DNA of 15,188 nt from an uncultured Clostridia bacterium (GTDB lineage: Bacteria; Bacillota; Clostridia; Oscillospirales; CAG-272). Both the position numbers and the translations under genes were made by a program. Location: contig CAJGCM010000036.1 in assembly GCA_904501765.1 (NCBI GenBank), positions 1-15,188 of the forward strand, written 5' to 3'. The notes beneath the pieces are model-generated. The model saw only the letters and a list, made by a program, of their open reading frames with translations, was not told the origin of the DNA and ran no database searches. This document shows positions 1 through 7,882 of this stretch, in pieces (within the stretch, counting starts at the first letter, position 1; every line of letters starts with the position of its first letter).

Positions 1-2765
1 ACGAAGGAAGAGCCGACGGAGCCTCTTGAGCCTACCTGATATCCAAGGCTCTCGGAATAAGCAACAAGCTTTACCGCTATCATATAAAGAACCGCAAAGC
101 CGTTTCCTATAATAGAATCAAGCTCTCTTTTAAGTCTTTTTTCAACAACGGGGGGAAGCTCCTCGCCGTACCACTCGTGGGCTCTCTTCCAGCAGGATTC
201 CGTAAGCTCCTCGGCAGCGCCCGGGATATTCGGCTCGTATCTGCCCTCTGGGATTGGGCGGAATTTTTCGCACATTTCTGCAATTTTCTGAGGGTTGTCA
301 ATAACGACCTCCTCCGCCACATCTTCTCCGAGATAATCGAACTCTGCGAGCATCTCGTCGGTTGTGCGAAGATATATGGGAAGCGGCTTGTCCGCATCGG
401 AGAATTTCATACCCTTAAGGAGTATTCTTCTGTATATCTCGTCCTCTTTATTAAGAAAGTGAGCGTCACAGGTTGCGCACACGGGCTTACCGAGCTTTTT
501 GCCAAGCTGATAAATCTTGCGGTTTAAATCCCTGAGTCCCTCCTCGTTTGCAACCCTCCCCGCCTCGATAAGGAAGCGGTTGTTGCATATCGGCTGAATT
601 TCGAGGTAGTCATAGAAGGCTGCTATATCCTCGATTTCCTGCTCACTCTTACCGTCAAGAATTGCTTTGAACAATTCACCAGCCTCGCAAGCAGAGCCTA
701 TTATAAGCCCTTCTCTATACTCTTCAAGCACTGATTTTGGTATTCTCGGGTTTCTTCTGTAATAGTTAAGATAGCTGAAGGAAACCAGCTTATAGAGGTT
801 TTTAAGCCCTTCCTTATTTTTCGCCAGAATTATCATATGATAGCTGGGAAGCTTAAGCGGGTCGGACTTCTCACTCATAACGCTCATCATATGCTCAAAG
901 GTTGCAATACCTTCGCTGCGAAGGCGGCTGAGCATTTCTATAAATACCCTCGCCAGAATCTCGGCATCGTCCGAGGCTCTGTGGTGGTGGAAGTCACCTA
1001 ACTTATAGTGCTTTACTATGGTGTCAAGCTTATGATTTTTAAGCTCGGAATTTACGTATTTTGAAAGTCCCACCGTATCAAGATAGGTATTGTTAAACTC
1101 ATATCCGCATCTTTCTGCCGCAACTCTAACAAAGCCTATATCGAAGGCGGCGTTATGCGCCACGAGCATACAGTCCCCGGCAAAATCAAGGAACCGGCGG
1201 AGAGCCTCTGCCTCCTTGGGCGCTCCCTCTACCATACTGTCATCAATTGAGGTAAGCTTGGTTATTTCCTCGGGAATTGGGCATTCGGGGTCAACGAAAA
1301 TATCCATTTTGTCAACAATTTCGCCGCCCTTTATTTTTACCGCTCCTATTTCTATAATTTTACAGGTTCGGTTGGAAAGACCTGTGGTTTCAAGGTCGAA
1401 AACTACCATCTCATCGTCGAATGACGGATAGCGGCTGCCGAACATACATCTGGCGGTATCGTTTACGAAATAAGCTTCCATTCCGTAAATAATCTTAAGG
1501 TCGGGATTTCCCGCCTTTTCAAGAGCCAGCATTATCTCGGGATAGCTCTGCACGTTGCCGTGGTCTGTTACCGCAATAGCGGAATGACCCCAGCTGATAG
1601 CAGTTTTTACAAGCTCTGATGGGGTGATGAGGGCGTCCATTTGCGACATATTCGTATGTAAATGAAGCTCAACACGCTTTCTTTCAGCCTCGTCACACCG
1701 CTCAACCTTCTTAATTTTCATAATTGAAATCAAGGAGAGGAAAAGCTCGTTATCAAATTTATCGCGAAGGGGCTTACCCAAAACCGCAACATGAGCGCCA
1801 GGTTTCAGATTTTTCGAAAATTTTGAATCCTCGGGGGACATGCTTTTCTTTACGTAAACACCTGCAGAGCCGTCGGATATACCGATGGTTACGGTTACTC
1901 TATCACCGTTTCTCGACTCCTTTGTTGCAACCTCGAATACCGTTCCGAGAAAGACTCCGTTTCCGTGAGATTTGTCCATATCCGATAAGGGTATGGGGGC
2001 TTCGATGGGAAACTCCTCGCCGAAGAAGGCTTCCGCATCCTTCGTTTCATAGATGCTCGGTCCTCTTTTAAACCTGGTTTCGCCCAAGGCAGAATTATCA
2101 CCTGTATCAAAGGATATTCCCGCCCTTTTCTCAAAGCCGAAATGAGGGTCATTCGCTTTAGCCTCGGCTTCTCTGGCATCTGCCGCCGCCTGCATTTCCT
2201 CACGGATACGCATACGGTTTTCTCTCTCTGCCATTTCTATTTTTTCTGCACGACGCACTTCAATTTCACGTGCTCTCGCCTCCGCCGCAGCGCTTTTGAT
2301 TATATTTATTTTACGGCTGACGCCATATCTGCTCTTTAAAATATTGGATAGGATATTTTCCGTACCCGCTCCCTTGACAAAATCAATGCCCCCCTCCGCA
2401 TAGGGGATAGCGACGGTTATAACATCTCCGTTATCCGAAAATTCAGCTCCGGAGAAGAAGCCGTTTGTAACAGCTCCGCAAAGCGCCGCCTCAGACGCTA
2501 TTTCGCCAAATCTTCCTATATTGAACTCGCTCTCGGGGAAATGGGGTAAAATTTTAAAGCTTTCCGCACCGTAGAGCTCTCTGCATTCGTCTTCTATCTC
2601 GTATATAAGCTCCGGATCCTCGTGCTTATCAAAATCAAGCTCGACCTCTACCCTCATAGGAGCTTTGGTATAACGGAATTTAGCGCTGCGTCCTCTTTCA
2701 AGCAGCGCTCTTTTATCTTCAGCCGGAGTATATCTGCTAAAAACGTCAAAAAAACCTTTTTCCAC
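1..2765 (-). CDS. polC: DNA polymerase III PolC-type alpha subunit, N-terminal 921 codons (3' end cut by window edge)
   Basis: Replicative DNA polymerase of Bacillota, combining polymerase and 3'-5' proofreading. I translated it from a GTG at 2765, preceded by AAGGAG seven bases upstream; the frame stays open to the window edge. Seen in order: an N-terminal domain (about 1-155); a charged, Arg/Glu-rich helical linker (about 159-200); an OB-fold-like stretch (about 268-340); PHP motif HLHTNMS at 368-374; an inserted DEDDh exonuclease with DLE at 457-459, AHNAAFD ending at D542, and H595/D600; the rest of the PHP domain; and VGSRGSVGSS at the very end, which opens the polymerase catalytic domain. 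All exonuclease acidic residues are present, so proofreading should be active. Family members are about 1,430-1,470 residues, so roughly 500 are missing here only because the window ends. Last visible gene of the pyrH cluster, 84 bases after ispG. Confidence 0.97.
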   Translation of the reverse strand, partial: MEKGFFDVFSRYTPAEDKRALLERGRSAKFRYTKAPMRVEVELDFDKHEDPELIYEIEDECRELYGAESFKILPHFPESEFNIGRFGEIASEAALCGAVTNGFFSGAEFSDNGDVITVAIPYAEGGIDFVKGAGTENILSNILKSRYGVSRKINIIKSAAAEARAREIEVRRAEKIEMAERENRMRIREEMQAAADAREAEAKANDPHFGFEKRAGISFDTGDNSALGETRFKRGPSIYETKDAEAFFGEEFPIEAPIPLSDMDKSHGNGVFLGTVFEVATKESRNGDRVTVTIGISDGSAGVYVKKSMSPEDSKFSKNLKPGAHVAVLGKPLRDKFDNELFLSLISIMKIKKVERCDEAERKRVELHLHTNMSQMDALITPSELVKTAISWGHSAIAVTDHGNVQSYPEIMLALEKAGNPDLKIIYGMEAYFVNDTARCMFGSRYPSFDDEMVVFDLETTGLSNRTCKIIEIGAVKIKGGEIVDKMDIFVDPECPIPEEITKLTSIDDSMVEGAPKEAEALRRFLDFAGDCMLVAHNAAFDIGFVRVAAERCGYEFNNTYLDTVGLSKYVNSELKNHKLDTIVKHYKLGDFHHHRASDDAEILARVFIEMLSRLRSEGIATFEHMMSVMSEKSDPLKLPSYHMIILAKNKEGLKNLYKLVSFSYLNYYRRNPRIPKSVLEEYREGLIIGSACEAGELFKAILDGKSEQEIEDIAAFYDYLEIQPICNNRFLIEAGRVANEEGLRDLNRKIYQLGKKLGKPVCATCDAHFLNKEDEIYRRILLKGMKFSDADKPLPIYLRTTDEMLAEFDYLGEDVAEEVVIDNPQKIAEMCEKFRPIPEGRYEPNIPGAAEELTESCWKRAHEWYGEELPPVVEKRLKRELDSIIGNGFAVLYMIAVKLVAYSESLGYQVGSRGSVGSSF

Positions 2766-2849
2766 TTATAATCTCCTTATCCCTTTGCTCAGCGGCTACT
2801 CCGCTGTTGCTTGGGGAGTTTTTTTACCCTTGTGCGAATTTTCGCACTC
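2766..2849 (-). other. ispG-polC spacer with two hairpins and no minus-strand U-tract
   Basis: This 84-base gap holds two inverted repeats. The first, 2832-2847, is GTGCGAA-AA-TTCGCAC on the transcribed strand and starts 2 bases after the ispG stop codon. The second, 2790-2806, pairs CAGCGG with CCGCTG around a 5-base loop. Neither is followed by a T-run in the direction of transcription, so they do not look like ordinary terminators. They may stabilise or process the mRNA, or reduce read-through into polC (inference). A different pairing, ACTCC 2798-2802 with GGAGT 2815-2819 followed by seven T, would be a weak terminator on the plus strand, but no plus-strand gene needs it. Confidence 0.5.
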
Positions 2850-3926
2850 CTACATCTTCTTAATTTCTTCAATAAGCTCATCAATAAGCGAGCCCTCGGG
2901 GATTTTTCTTACTATTTCACCCTTTTTAAAGAGAAGCCCCTCGCCTGCGCCCCCTGCAATTCCTATATCAGCCTCTCTCGCTTCACCGGGTCCGTTCACG
3001 GCGCAGCCCATAAGCGCTACCTTTATGTTTTTGGAGAGAAGCCCTTCCCTCTCCGCACGCATCTCGAAATCTCGAAGAAGGGATATTAGGGAAATTCTCG
3101 TTCTGCCACAGGTGGGACAGGATACTATGTTCATTCCTCCCCCATCGGTTAAGTCAAGGGATTTCAGAATTTCTCTTGCTACCCTCATCTCCTCGACGGG
3201 GTCGTCTGTCAGGGAAACTCTGACCGTATCTCCTATGCCGAGGGCAAGTAGCGAGCCTATTCCTACGCTGCTTTTTACCGCCGCCGAAAGTCTTGCCCCG
3301 GCCTCGGTAACGCCGAGATGCAATGGATACTCCGTTCTCTCGGCAAGTATTCTGTTAGCCTCTATCATAATTCTCACATCAGACGCCTTTACGGACAGAG
3401 CAATATCGTGAAAATCAAGCTCCGAAAGTATATTTGCGTGATAAAGGGCGCTCTCGGCTAACGCTTCTGCCGTGGGGGCACCGTATTTTTCTAAAAGATG
3501 CTTCTCAAGGGACCCTGAATTTACGCCTATTCTTATGGGAAGTCCATATTCCGAGCATACGTCAACGACCGCCCGAACCTTACTCTTTTCCCCTATATTG
3601 CCTGGATTAATTCTGATTTTATCGGCTCCTGAGCGAGCAGCGGCTATGGCTATCTTATAATCGAAATGTATATCTGCAACCAAGGGGATTTTTACGCCCA
3701 TTCGCTTAAGCTCACCGAAGGTCCTCGCCGCCTCAATATCCGGTACGGCAAGGCGGACTATATCACAGCCTGCGGCTTCAAGAGCTGATATCTGGGCATA
3801 TGTTGCAGCTACGTCGTGGGTATCGGTATTGGTCATAGACTGAATACTGATTGGCGCATCGCCTCCGATATACAAGCCGCCTACCTTTATTTTTTTGCTC
3901 TTTCTTCGCACACTGTTATAATTCAT
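2850..3926 (-). CDS. ispG: 4-hydroxy-3-methylbut-2-en-1-yl diphosphate synthase (flavodoxin type)
   Basis: Penultimate enzyme of the MEP isoprenoid pathway: reductive ring opening of methylerythritol cyclodiphosphate to HMBPP, using a [4Fe-4S] cluster. The 358-residue protein is full length for the bacterial form. The N-terminal TIM barrel shows ISIQSMTNTDTHD (about 27-38), PLVADIHFDY (81-90) and KIRINPGNIG (103-112). The C-terminal cluster domain shows C270-P-T-C273 and GCAVNGPGE with C308 and E315, the three cysteines and one glutamate known to hold the cluster. The ATG at 3926 has AGAGGA seven bases upstream. It lies 17 bases downstream of the rseP stop, so it is probably co-transcribed, and it shares the pathway with dxr two genes earlier. 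Also known as gcpE. Confidence 0.97.
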   Translation of the reverse strand: MNYNSVRRKSKKIKVGGLYIGGDAPISIQSMTNTDTHDVAATYAQISALEAAGCDIVRLAVPDIEAARTFGELKRMGVKIPLVADIHFDYKIAIAAARSGADKIRINPGNIGEKSKVRAVVDVCSEYGLPIRIGVNSGSLEKHLLEKYGAPTAEALAESALYHANILSELDFHDIALSVKASDVRIMIEANRILAERTEYPLHLGVTEAGARLSAAVKSSVGIGSLLALGIGDTVRVSLTDDPVEEMRVAREILKSLDLTDGGGMNIVSCPTCGRTRISLISLLRDFEMRAEREGLLSKNIKVALMGCAVNGPGEAREADIGIAGGAGEGLLFKKGEIVRKIPEGSLIDELIEEIKKM

Positions 3927-3943
3927 TTCAAAGTCCTCTCATT

Positions 3944-5005
3944 TTACATTGCAAGCTGAACTATATCCTTTATCATTATCACCACGGAAAGTCCGAGGAG
4001 CAGGAAAAGTCCCACTGCGTTAATTATTCCTTCTACCTTCGGGGGCAGCTTTTTTCCGCTTACCATTTCTATAAGAATCGTGAGCAGCCTTCCACCGTCA
4101 AGGGCGGGGATAGGTAAAAGGTTCATAAATCCGAGATTTATGCTTATCAGCACCACTATATACAAAAGCGAGGTGAAGCCCTGGCTGACTGCATCTCCTA
4201 TCGCCGAGGATATTCCCACAGGTCCAGATACGGCGGCGAAGGTATATCTTCCGGTAAAGAGGTCGTATATGGATTCGTAGCACATTCTGACGATAAGACA
4301 GGATTTTGAGAAGGAATATCTCATAACCGTGCCAAAGTCCTTATCGACTCTTGCCACCTTAAAATCCATAAAGCCGAAGGTCTGACCGCCCTCGCCCTGC
4401 CTTGGAAATCTTACGTCCTTAAGGGTTATGACCTTACCATCTCGCTCTACCTCAAGGTCAACGGGCTCGTGCCCCTGCCGCATAATTTCGTAGGAAAGCT
4501 CGTCAAGTATACTTACCTTAACCCCGTTTACGGAGAGTATTTTATCCTCAAGCTTAAGGCCCGAATCCTGGGAGGACACGATATAGCCCGTTTCCTCCTC
4601 GGTGTAGAACTGCTTAACGGTGGTATCCCCCACGTTAATCAGGGCTGTGAGGAGAATCATTGCCAAAAATCCGAAAACGATATTTACGAACGCTCCCGCC
4701 GCAGTGATTATAAACCTCTGCCAGGCAGGCTTTTTACCGAAGGTATTCGGGTCGTCGGCAAACTCCTCGTCCTCTCCGTTCTCCCCCGGCATTGCCACGT
4801 AACCGCCTATGGGGAAGAGGGCTATGCTGTATCTTATTTCCGTTTTCTTTGAAACCCAGCTTATAATTCTCGGTCCCATTCCTATCGAAAACTCTTCTAT
4901 TTTAACGCCAAACATTCTGGCCGTAATATAATGACCGAACTCGTGTATGAATATAAGAAATCCAAACACCAGGATAGCCACTATAACCGTAACTGCTGTA
5001 CTCAA
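3944..5005 (-). CDS. rseP: RseP/RasP-type site-2 intramembrane zinc metalloprotease
   Basis: Membrane-embedded M50 protease that cleaves transmembrane substrates such as anti-sigma factors and leftover signal peptides. Seen: a first membrane helix (about 5-27) carrying HEFGH at 21-25, whose two histidines and glutamate form the zinc site; a second helix (about 97-122); one PDZ domain (about 128-200); and a C-terminal membrane part with NLLPIPALDGGR at 295-306, where D303 supplies the third zinc ligand. Its 353 residues and single PDZ domain fit Bacillota members; the E. coli protein has two. The start is TTG at 5005, sharing four bases with the dxr stop (TTGA). AAGGAG eight bases upstream supports it, and no ATG lies before the catalytic helix. 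The overlap suggests translational coupling to dxr. Confidence 0.95.
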   Translation of the reverse strand: MSTAVTVIVAILVFGFLIFIHEFGHYITARMFGVKIEEFSIGMGPRIISWVSKKTEIRYSIALFPIGGYVAMPGENGEDEEFADDPNTFGKKPAWQRFIITAAGAFVNIVFGFLAMILLTALINVGDTTVKQFYTEEETGYIVSSQDSGLKLEDKILSVNGVKVSILDELSYEIMRQGHEPVDLEVERDGKVITLKDVRFPRQGEGGQTFGFMDFKVARVDKDFGTVMRYSFSKSCLIVRMCYESIYDLFTGRYTFAAVSGPVGISSAIGDAVSQGFTSLLYIVVLISINLGFMNLLPIPALDGGRLLTILIEMVSGKKLPPKVEGIINAVGLFLLLGLSVVIMIKDIVQLAM

Positions 5006-6162
5006 GAAAATTTCTCCTTAACGTATTCCAATGCAATCCGCCGCGCCTGTCTATCAGCGGATATAATATCCTCAAGTGACGTATAGGATTTTGCGTATCC
5101 CATTTTTTCATAAACCGAAATAACGGTGTCGCTGATACCGACAAAGGGGATTTTGCCTTCAAGAAAGGCTCCGACCGCTATTTCGTCCGATGCGTTGAGA
5201 ACCGCACACATAGCGCCGCCCTCGCCAATCGCCCGAGCCGCCAGAGGAAGCAGAGGGAATGCCTCGCAGTCCGGCTCCGCAAAGGTAAGCTTGCCTATTT
5301 TCACAAGGTCAAGCGCTTCTATGGCGCACTCACGCCTGTCGGGGTAATCAACGGCGTATTTTACGCACATACGCATATCGGGTACGGAAAATTCGCCAAT
5401 TACACTGTTATCAATATATTCCACAGCGGAGTGCAATATACTCTCTCTGTGAATCACAACCTTAATTTTTTCGGGTCCCACGCCGAAAAGATGCGCAGCC
5501 TCTATAACCTCAAAGCCCTTGTTCATAAGAGTTGCGGAATCGACGGTGATTTTTCTGCCCATTCGCCAGGTTGGGTGAGCTAAAGTATCTTCAAGGGTCA
5601 CCGCAAGAAGCTCACCTTTGCTTTTTCCGTAGAAGGGACCGCCCGAGGCTGTCAGAATAATACTTTTTATCTCTTCCCTGCGCCCTGCCTTAAGTGACTG
5701 GAATATGGCGCTATGCTCGCTGTCAACAGGCAGAATTTCAACACCTGCCGCCCGTGCCTTTTCCATAACTATATCTCCCGCTATAACAAGGGATTCCTTG
5801 TTTGCAAGGGCAAGTCTTTTCCCGCTTTCTATAACCGCAAGGGTCGGCATAAGCCCTGCCTCGCCTATTATGGAATTGACAACGACCTCCGAGGAGGAAA
5901 GGGATATTCCTTCAAGAATTCCATCACTCCCGGGAAGCACCTTAACGTCTGTATCCGCAAGGCGCAAACGAAGGTCTGCCGCCGACGCCTCGTCTGCCAT
6001 AGCGGCATATTTAGCTCCAAACCTTCTCACTGCCGCCTCAAGGGCTGACGCATCCCTGTTTGCGCTTAAAAAGTCAACCTTATATCCGCTCCTCTGCGCA
6101 ACGTCCAGGGCTTGTAATCCCACAGACCCCGTTGCGCCGAGAATTGCTACGGTTTTAGCCAT
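5002..6162 (-). CDS. dxr: 1-deoxy-D-xylulose 5-phosphate reductoisomerase
   Basis: Committed step of the MEP pathway: NADPH- and divalent-metal-dependent isomerisation and reduction of DXP to 2-C-methylerythritol 4-phosphate; the target of fosmidomycin. The 386-residue protein is complete. Seen: Rossmann motif GATGSVG at 9-15, LANKESLV at 119-126, metal-binding VDSEHSA at 146-152 (D147, E149), the flexible-loop region HPTWRMG at 196-202, VDSATLMNKGFEVIEAAHLF at 207-226 with metal ligand E218, and IHRESILHSAVEY at 237-249. The ATG at 6162 follows GGAGG by five bases. Its stop overlaps the rseP start. Upstream is the longest spacer of the downstream half of the cluster, 91 bases with a long hairpin, so dxr may have its own expression control. 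Confidence 0.97.
   Translation of the reverse strand: MAKTVAILGATGSVGLQALDVAQRSGYKVDFLSANRDASALEAAVRRFGAKYAAMADEASAADLRLRLADTDVKVLPGSDGILEGISLSSSEVVVNSIIGEAGLMPTLAVIESGKRLALANKESLVIAGDIVMEKARAAGVEILPVDSEHSAIFQSLKAGRREEIKSIILTASGGPFYGKSKGELLAVTLEDTLAHPTWRMGRKITVDSATLMNKGFEVIEAAHLFGVGPEKIKVVIHRESILHSAVEYIDNSVIGEFSVPDMRMCVKYAVDYPDRRECAIEALDLVKIGKLTFAEPDCEAFPLLPLAARAIGEGGAMCAVLNASDEIAVGAFLEGKIPFVGISDTVISVYEKMGYAKSYTSLEDIISADRQARRIALEYVKEKFS
5014..5019 (-). promoter_or_regulatory. Ribosome binding site deciding the rseP TTG start
   Basis: AAGGAG inside the dxr 3' end, eight bases before TTG 5005. It supports a start that shares four bases with the dxr stop codon. Confidence 0.65.
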
Positions 6163-6190
6163 AATCTCCTCCCAAGCTTTCTGTGCCGAG

Positions 6191-6233
6191 AAGAAAAGCC
6201 ATAGTAAATTTGCCCTATACTATGACTTTTCTT
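6191..6233 (-). other. Long intercistronic inverted repeat between cdsA and dxr
   Basis: Two 16-base arms, 6191-6206 and 6218-6233, flank an 11-base loop. The arms match except at one position: 6200 opposite 6225 is C-A on the plus strand but G-U on the minus (transcribed) strand. The RNA therefore forms an unbroken 16-bp helix. No U-run follows in the direction of transcription; about 25 bases later comes the dxr ribosome binding site. It is thus more likely an mRNA-stabilising or processing structure, a weak attenuator, or a remnant of a small palindromic repeat than a terminator (inference). Confidence 0.6.
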
Positions 6234-6246
6234 ACATATTTCTCAA
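6217..6246 (-). promoter_or_regulatory. Candidate internal promoter for dxr
   Basis: On the minus strand TTGAGA (6241-6246) and TAGTAT (6217-6222) are 18 bases apart, a fair sigma-A match: five of six for the -35 box and four of six for the -10 box. It overlaps the hairpin arm, so the two readings compete. This is motif inspection only. Confidence 0.25.
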
Positions 6247-6253
6247 GACGCCC

Positions 6254-7114
6254 TTACAAAACTGCAACGAAGGGCTTCACAAACATACATATTACCATAG
6301 TTACAAGAGCTACGAGCAAAATGGAATCAAATCTGTCCATAACTCCGCCGTGACCCGGGAATATAACTCCGTAATCCTTAGCTCCGTGTTCTCTTTTTAT
6401 AACAGAGGCGAAAAGGTCGCCCATCTGCGATATAACGGAAAGCACTGCTCCCAAAATTCCGAGAACAAGATAATCGGGCTTCATACTCTGCACCTCGGGT
6501 ATATTTTCCGTAACAACGGATACCACGAAGCCGAAGAGAATCATAAACAGAACGGCAAAAACAACACCGCCGATAGCTCCCTCTACCGTTTTCTTAGGGC
6601 TGACCTCGGGAATAAGCTTGTGCTTTCCGAAAAGATAGCCCGTGAGATACGCAAAGACGTCGGTTATCCAGGATGCTAAGAACACTATCATAATGTAATA
6701 AAGACCTGCTGAGTCATAGTGACGCATAGCGCAAAGAGTCCCGAATGCCGCCGATACGTATGTAATCATAATGAATACGCCGGATATATTGGCAAAGGTA
6801 AGCTTCCCCTTTGAGAAAACCGTAAGGGAAAACAGATAAATCATAAATACGAACACCGAGATAAAGGACACCGTCACAAAGGTGGGAAAATCCTCTCGGA
6901 GAAAATACGCCGCCTGAGGAAGAGCTGCCGCAAGAATATACGCAGGAATCCCCAGTGGGATACATTTATGAAGCTCAAACACTCTCATAATCTCGAATAC
7001 TGCAATAACGGCAAGTAAGGAGAGGGCAATCGGGTATACCACGGTATGAGAGGCGAACATCAAAAGTATAAGAGCAGCAAGTATTGCCGCAGAGGTTACT
7101 GTTCTCAGCCTCAT
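6254..7114 (-). CDS. cdsA: Phosphatidate cytidylyltransferase (CDP-diacylglycerol synthase)
   Basis: Integral membrane enzyme that turns CTP and phosphatidic acid into CDP-diacylglycerol, the branch point of phospholipid synthesis. The 286-residue sequence is mostly hydrophobic, with about eight membrane helices. The family signature is complete: S237, K240-R241, K246-D247, then HGG at 255-257 and DRFD at 260-263; SPKKTVEGAIGG at 172-183 is also typical. The ATG at 7114 lies three bases after the uppS stop. Its only good ribosome binding site, AAGGAGG at 7129-7135, sits inside the uppS 3' end at a long spacing of 14 bases. Translation may therefore depend partly on coupling to uppS. The uppS-cdsA pairing is very widely conserved. 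Confidence 0.97.
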   Translation of the reverse strand: MRLRTVTSAAILAALILLMFASHTVVYPIALSLLAVIAVFEIMRVFELHKCIPLGIPAYILAAALPQAAYFLREDFPTFVTVSFISVFVFMIYLFSLTVFSKGKLTFANISGVFIMITYVSAAFGTLCAMRHYDSAGLYYIMIVFLASWITDVFAYLTGYLFGKHKLIPEVSPKKTVEGAIGGVVFAVLFMILFGFVVSVVTENIPEVQSMKPDYLVLGILGAVLSVISQMGDLFASVIKREHGAKDYGVIFPGHGGVMDRFDSILLVALVTMVICMFVKPFVAVL

Positions 7115-7117
7115 TTT

Positions 7118-7855
7118 TTACAAATCATCCTCCTTATCAAGTCCGCCAAATCTGCGTTTTCTCGAATAAAATTCTTTTATGCAGAAATCTATATCCTTCA
7201 GTCCGAAATCAGGCCAAAGCGTATCGATAAAAACGTATTCCGAATACGCTGACTGCCATAGAAGGAAATTGGAAATTCTGTAGTTCCCGCCTGTTCTTAT
7301 TATAAGGTCGGGCTCGGGTGTGCCTGCGGTATACAGGTGAGCGGAAATGTTTTCCTCAGTCATAGGAAGCCCTTTTTCGGCAACTGCCGCAGCCGCTCTC
7401 ACTATCTCGTCTCTGCCGCCGTAATTCAGCGCCAGATTGCAAACGAAGGCTCTGTCCTTCGCCATTTCCTCAACCTCGATACATTTATCTCGCAGCTTCT
7501 CGGGTAGCGCATTTTTATCACCGAGGAATCTCATACAGAAATTCTCGTCCTCTTTTATCCTCTTTATAACTACCTCATCAAGGTATTTATAGATGAGATT
7601 CATTATCGTATCGACCTCAATCTTCGGTCTTTTCCAGTTCTCCGTTGAAAAAGCGTAAAGAGTGACGCAATTTATTCCCTTTTCCTTGAATATGTTAAGG
7701 ACGTTCTCTATAATACCGGCACCCTTCTTATGACCTGCCGTACGGGGCAAAAGACGCTTTTTCGCCCATCTGCCGTTTCCGTCCATTATTATAGCAACAG
7801 AACGAAGACTTCCGTCTGCCTTAATTTTTTCTCCACCTTTAGCTCCCAACGTCAA
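7118..7855 (-). CDS. uppS: Isoprenyl transferase (undecaprenyl diphosphate synthase)
   Basis: Cytosolic cis-prenyltransferase that extends farnesyl diphosphate with eight isopentenyl units to C55-PP, the lipid carrier for peptidoglycan and other wall polymers. The 245-residue protein is full length. Seen: VAIIMDGNGRWAKK at 20-33 with catalytic Asp at 25, RTAGHKKGA shortly after, TLYAFSTENWKRP, and near the C terminus LIIRTGG followed by NFLLWQSAYSEY and TLWPDF, the substrate-binding signature. No ATG lies before the catalytic motif. TTG at 7855 has AGGA five bases upstream; a second TTG two codons later (7849) is also possible. The frr stop is 27 bases upstream. It uses the isoprenoid precursors to which dxr and ispG in the same cluster contribute. 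Confidence 0.96.
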   Translation of the reverse strand: MTLGAKGGEKIKADGSLRSVAIIMDGNGRWAKKRLLPRTAGHKKGAGIIENVLNIFKEKGINCVTLYAFSTENWKRPKIEVDTIMNLIYKYLDEVVIKRIKEDENFCMRFLGDKNALPEKLRDKCIEVEEMAKDRAFVCNLALNYGGRDEIVRAAAAVAEKGLPMTEENISAHLYTAGTPEPDLIIRTGGNYRISNFLLWQSAYSEYVFIDTLWPDFGLKDIDFCIKEFYSRKRRFGGLDKEDDL

Positions 7856-7860
7856 GCCCT

Positions 7861-7865
7861 TCCTT
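7861..7865 (-). promoter_or_regulatory. Ribosome binding site deciding the uppS TTG start
   Basis: AAGGA on the minus strand, five bases before TTG 7855. It supports initiation there, since no ATG precedes the catalytic aspartate region. Confidence 0.55.
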
Positions 7866-7882
7866 TTGTCTTTCAGGAGTTT

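Noticed and set aside
2798..2825. Plus-strand intrinsic terminator (ACTCC/GGAGT plus seven T)
   Set aside because: The stem is only five pairs with a 12-base loop, and no plus-strand gene precedes it; kept only as a note in the ispG-polC spacer.
5705..6679. A 324-codon open frame on the plus strand spanning dxr and cdsA
   Set aside because: It crosses two well-supported opposite-strand genes and the hairpin spacer and has low-complexity Ser/Ala/Arg content; it is a shadow frame.
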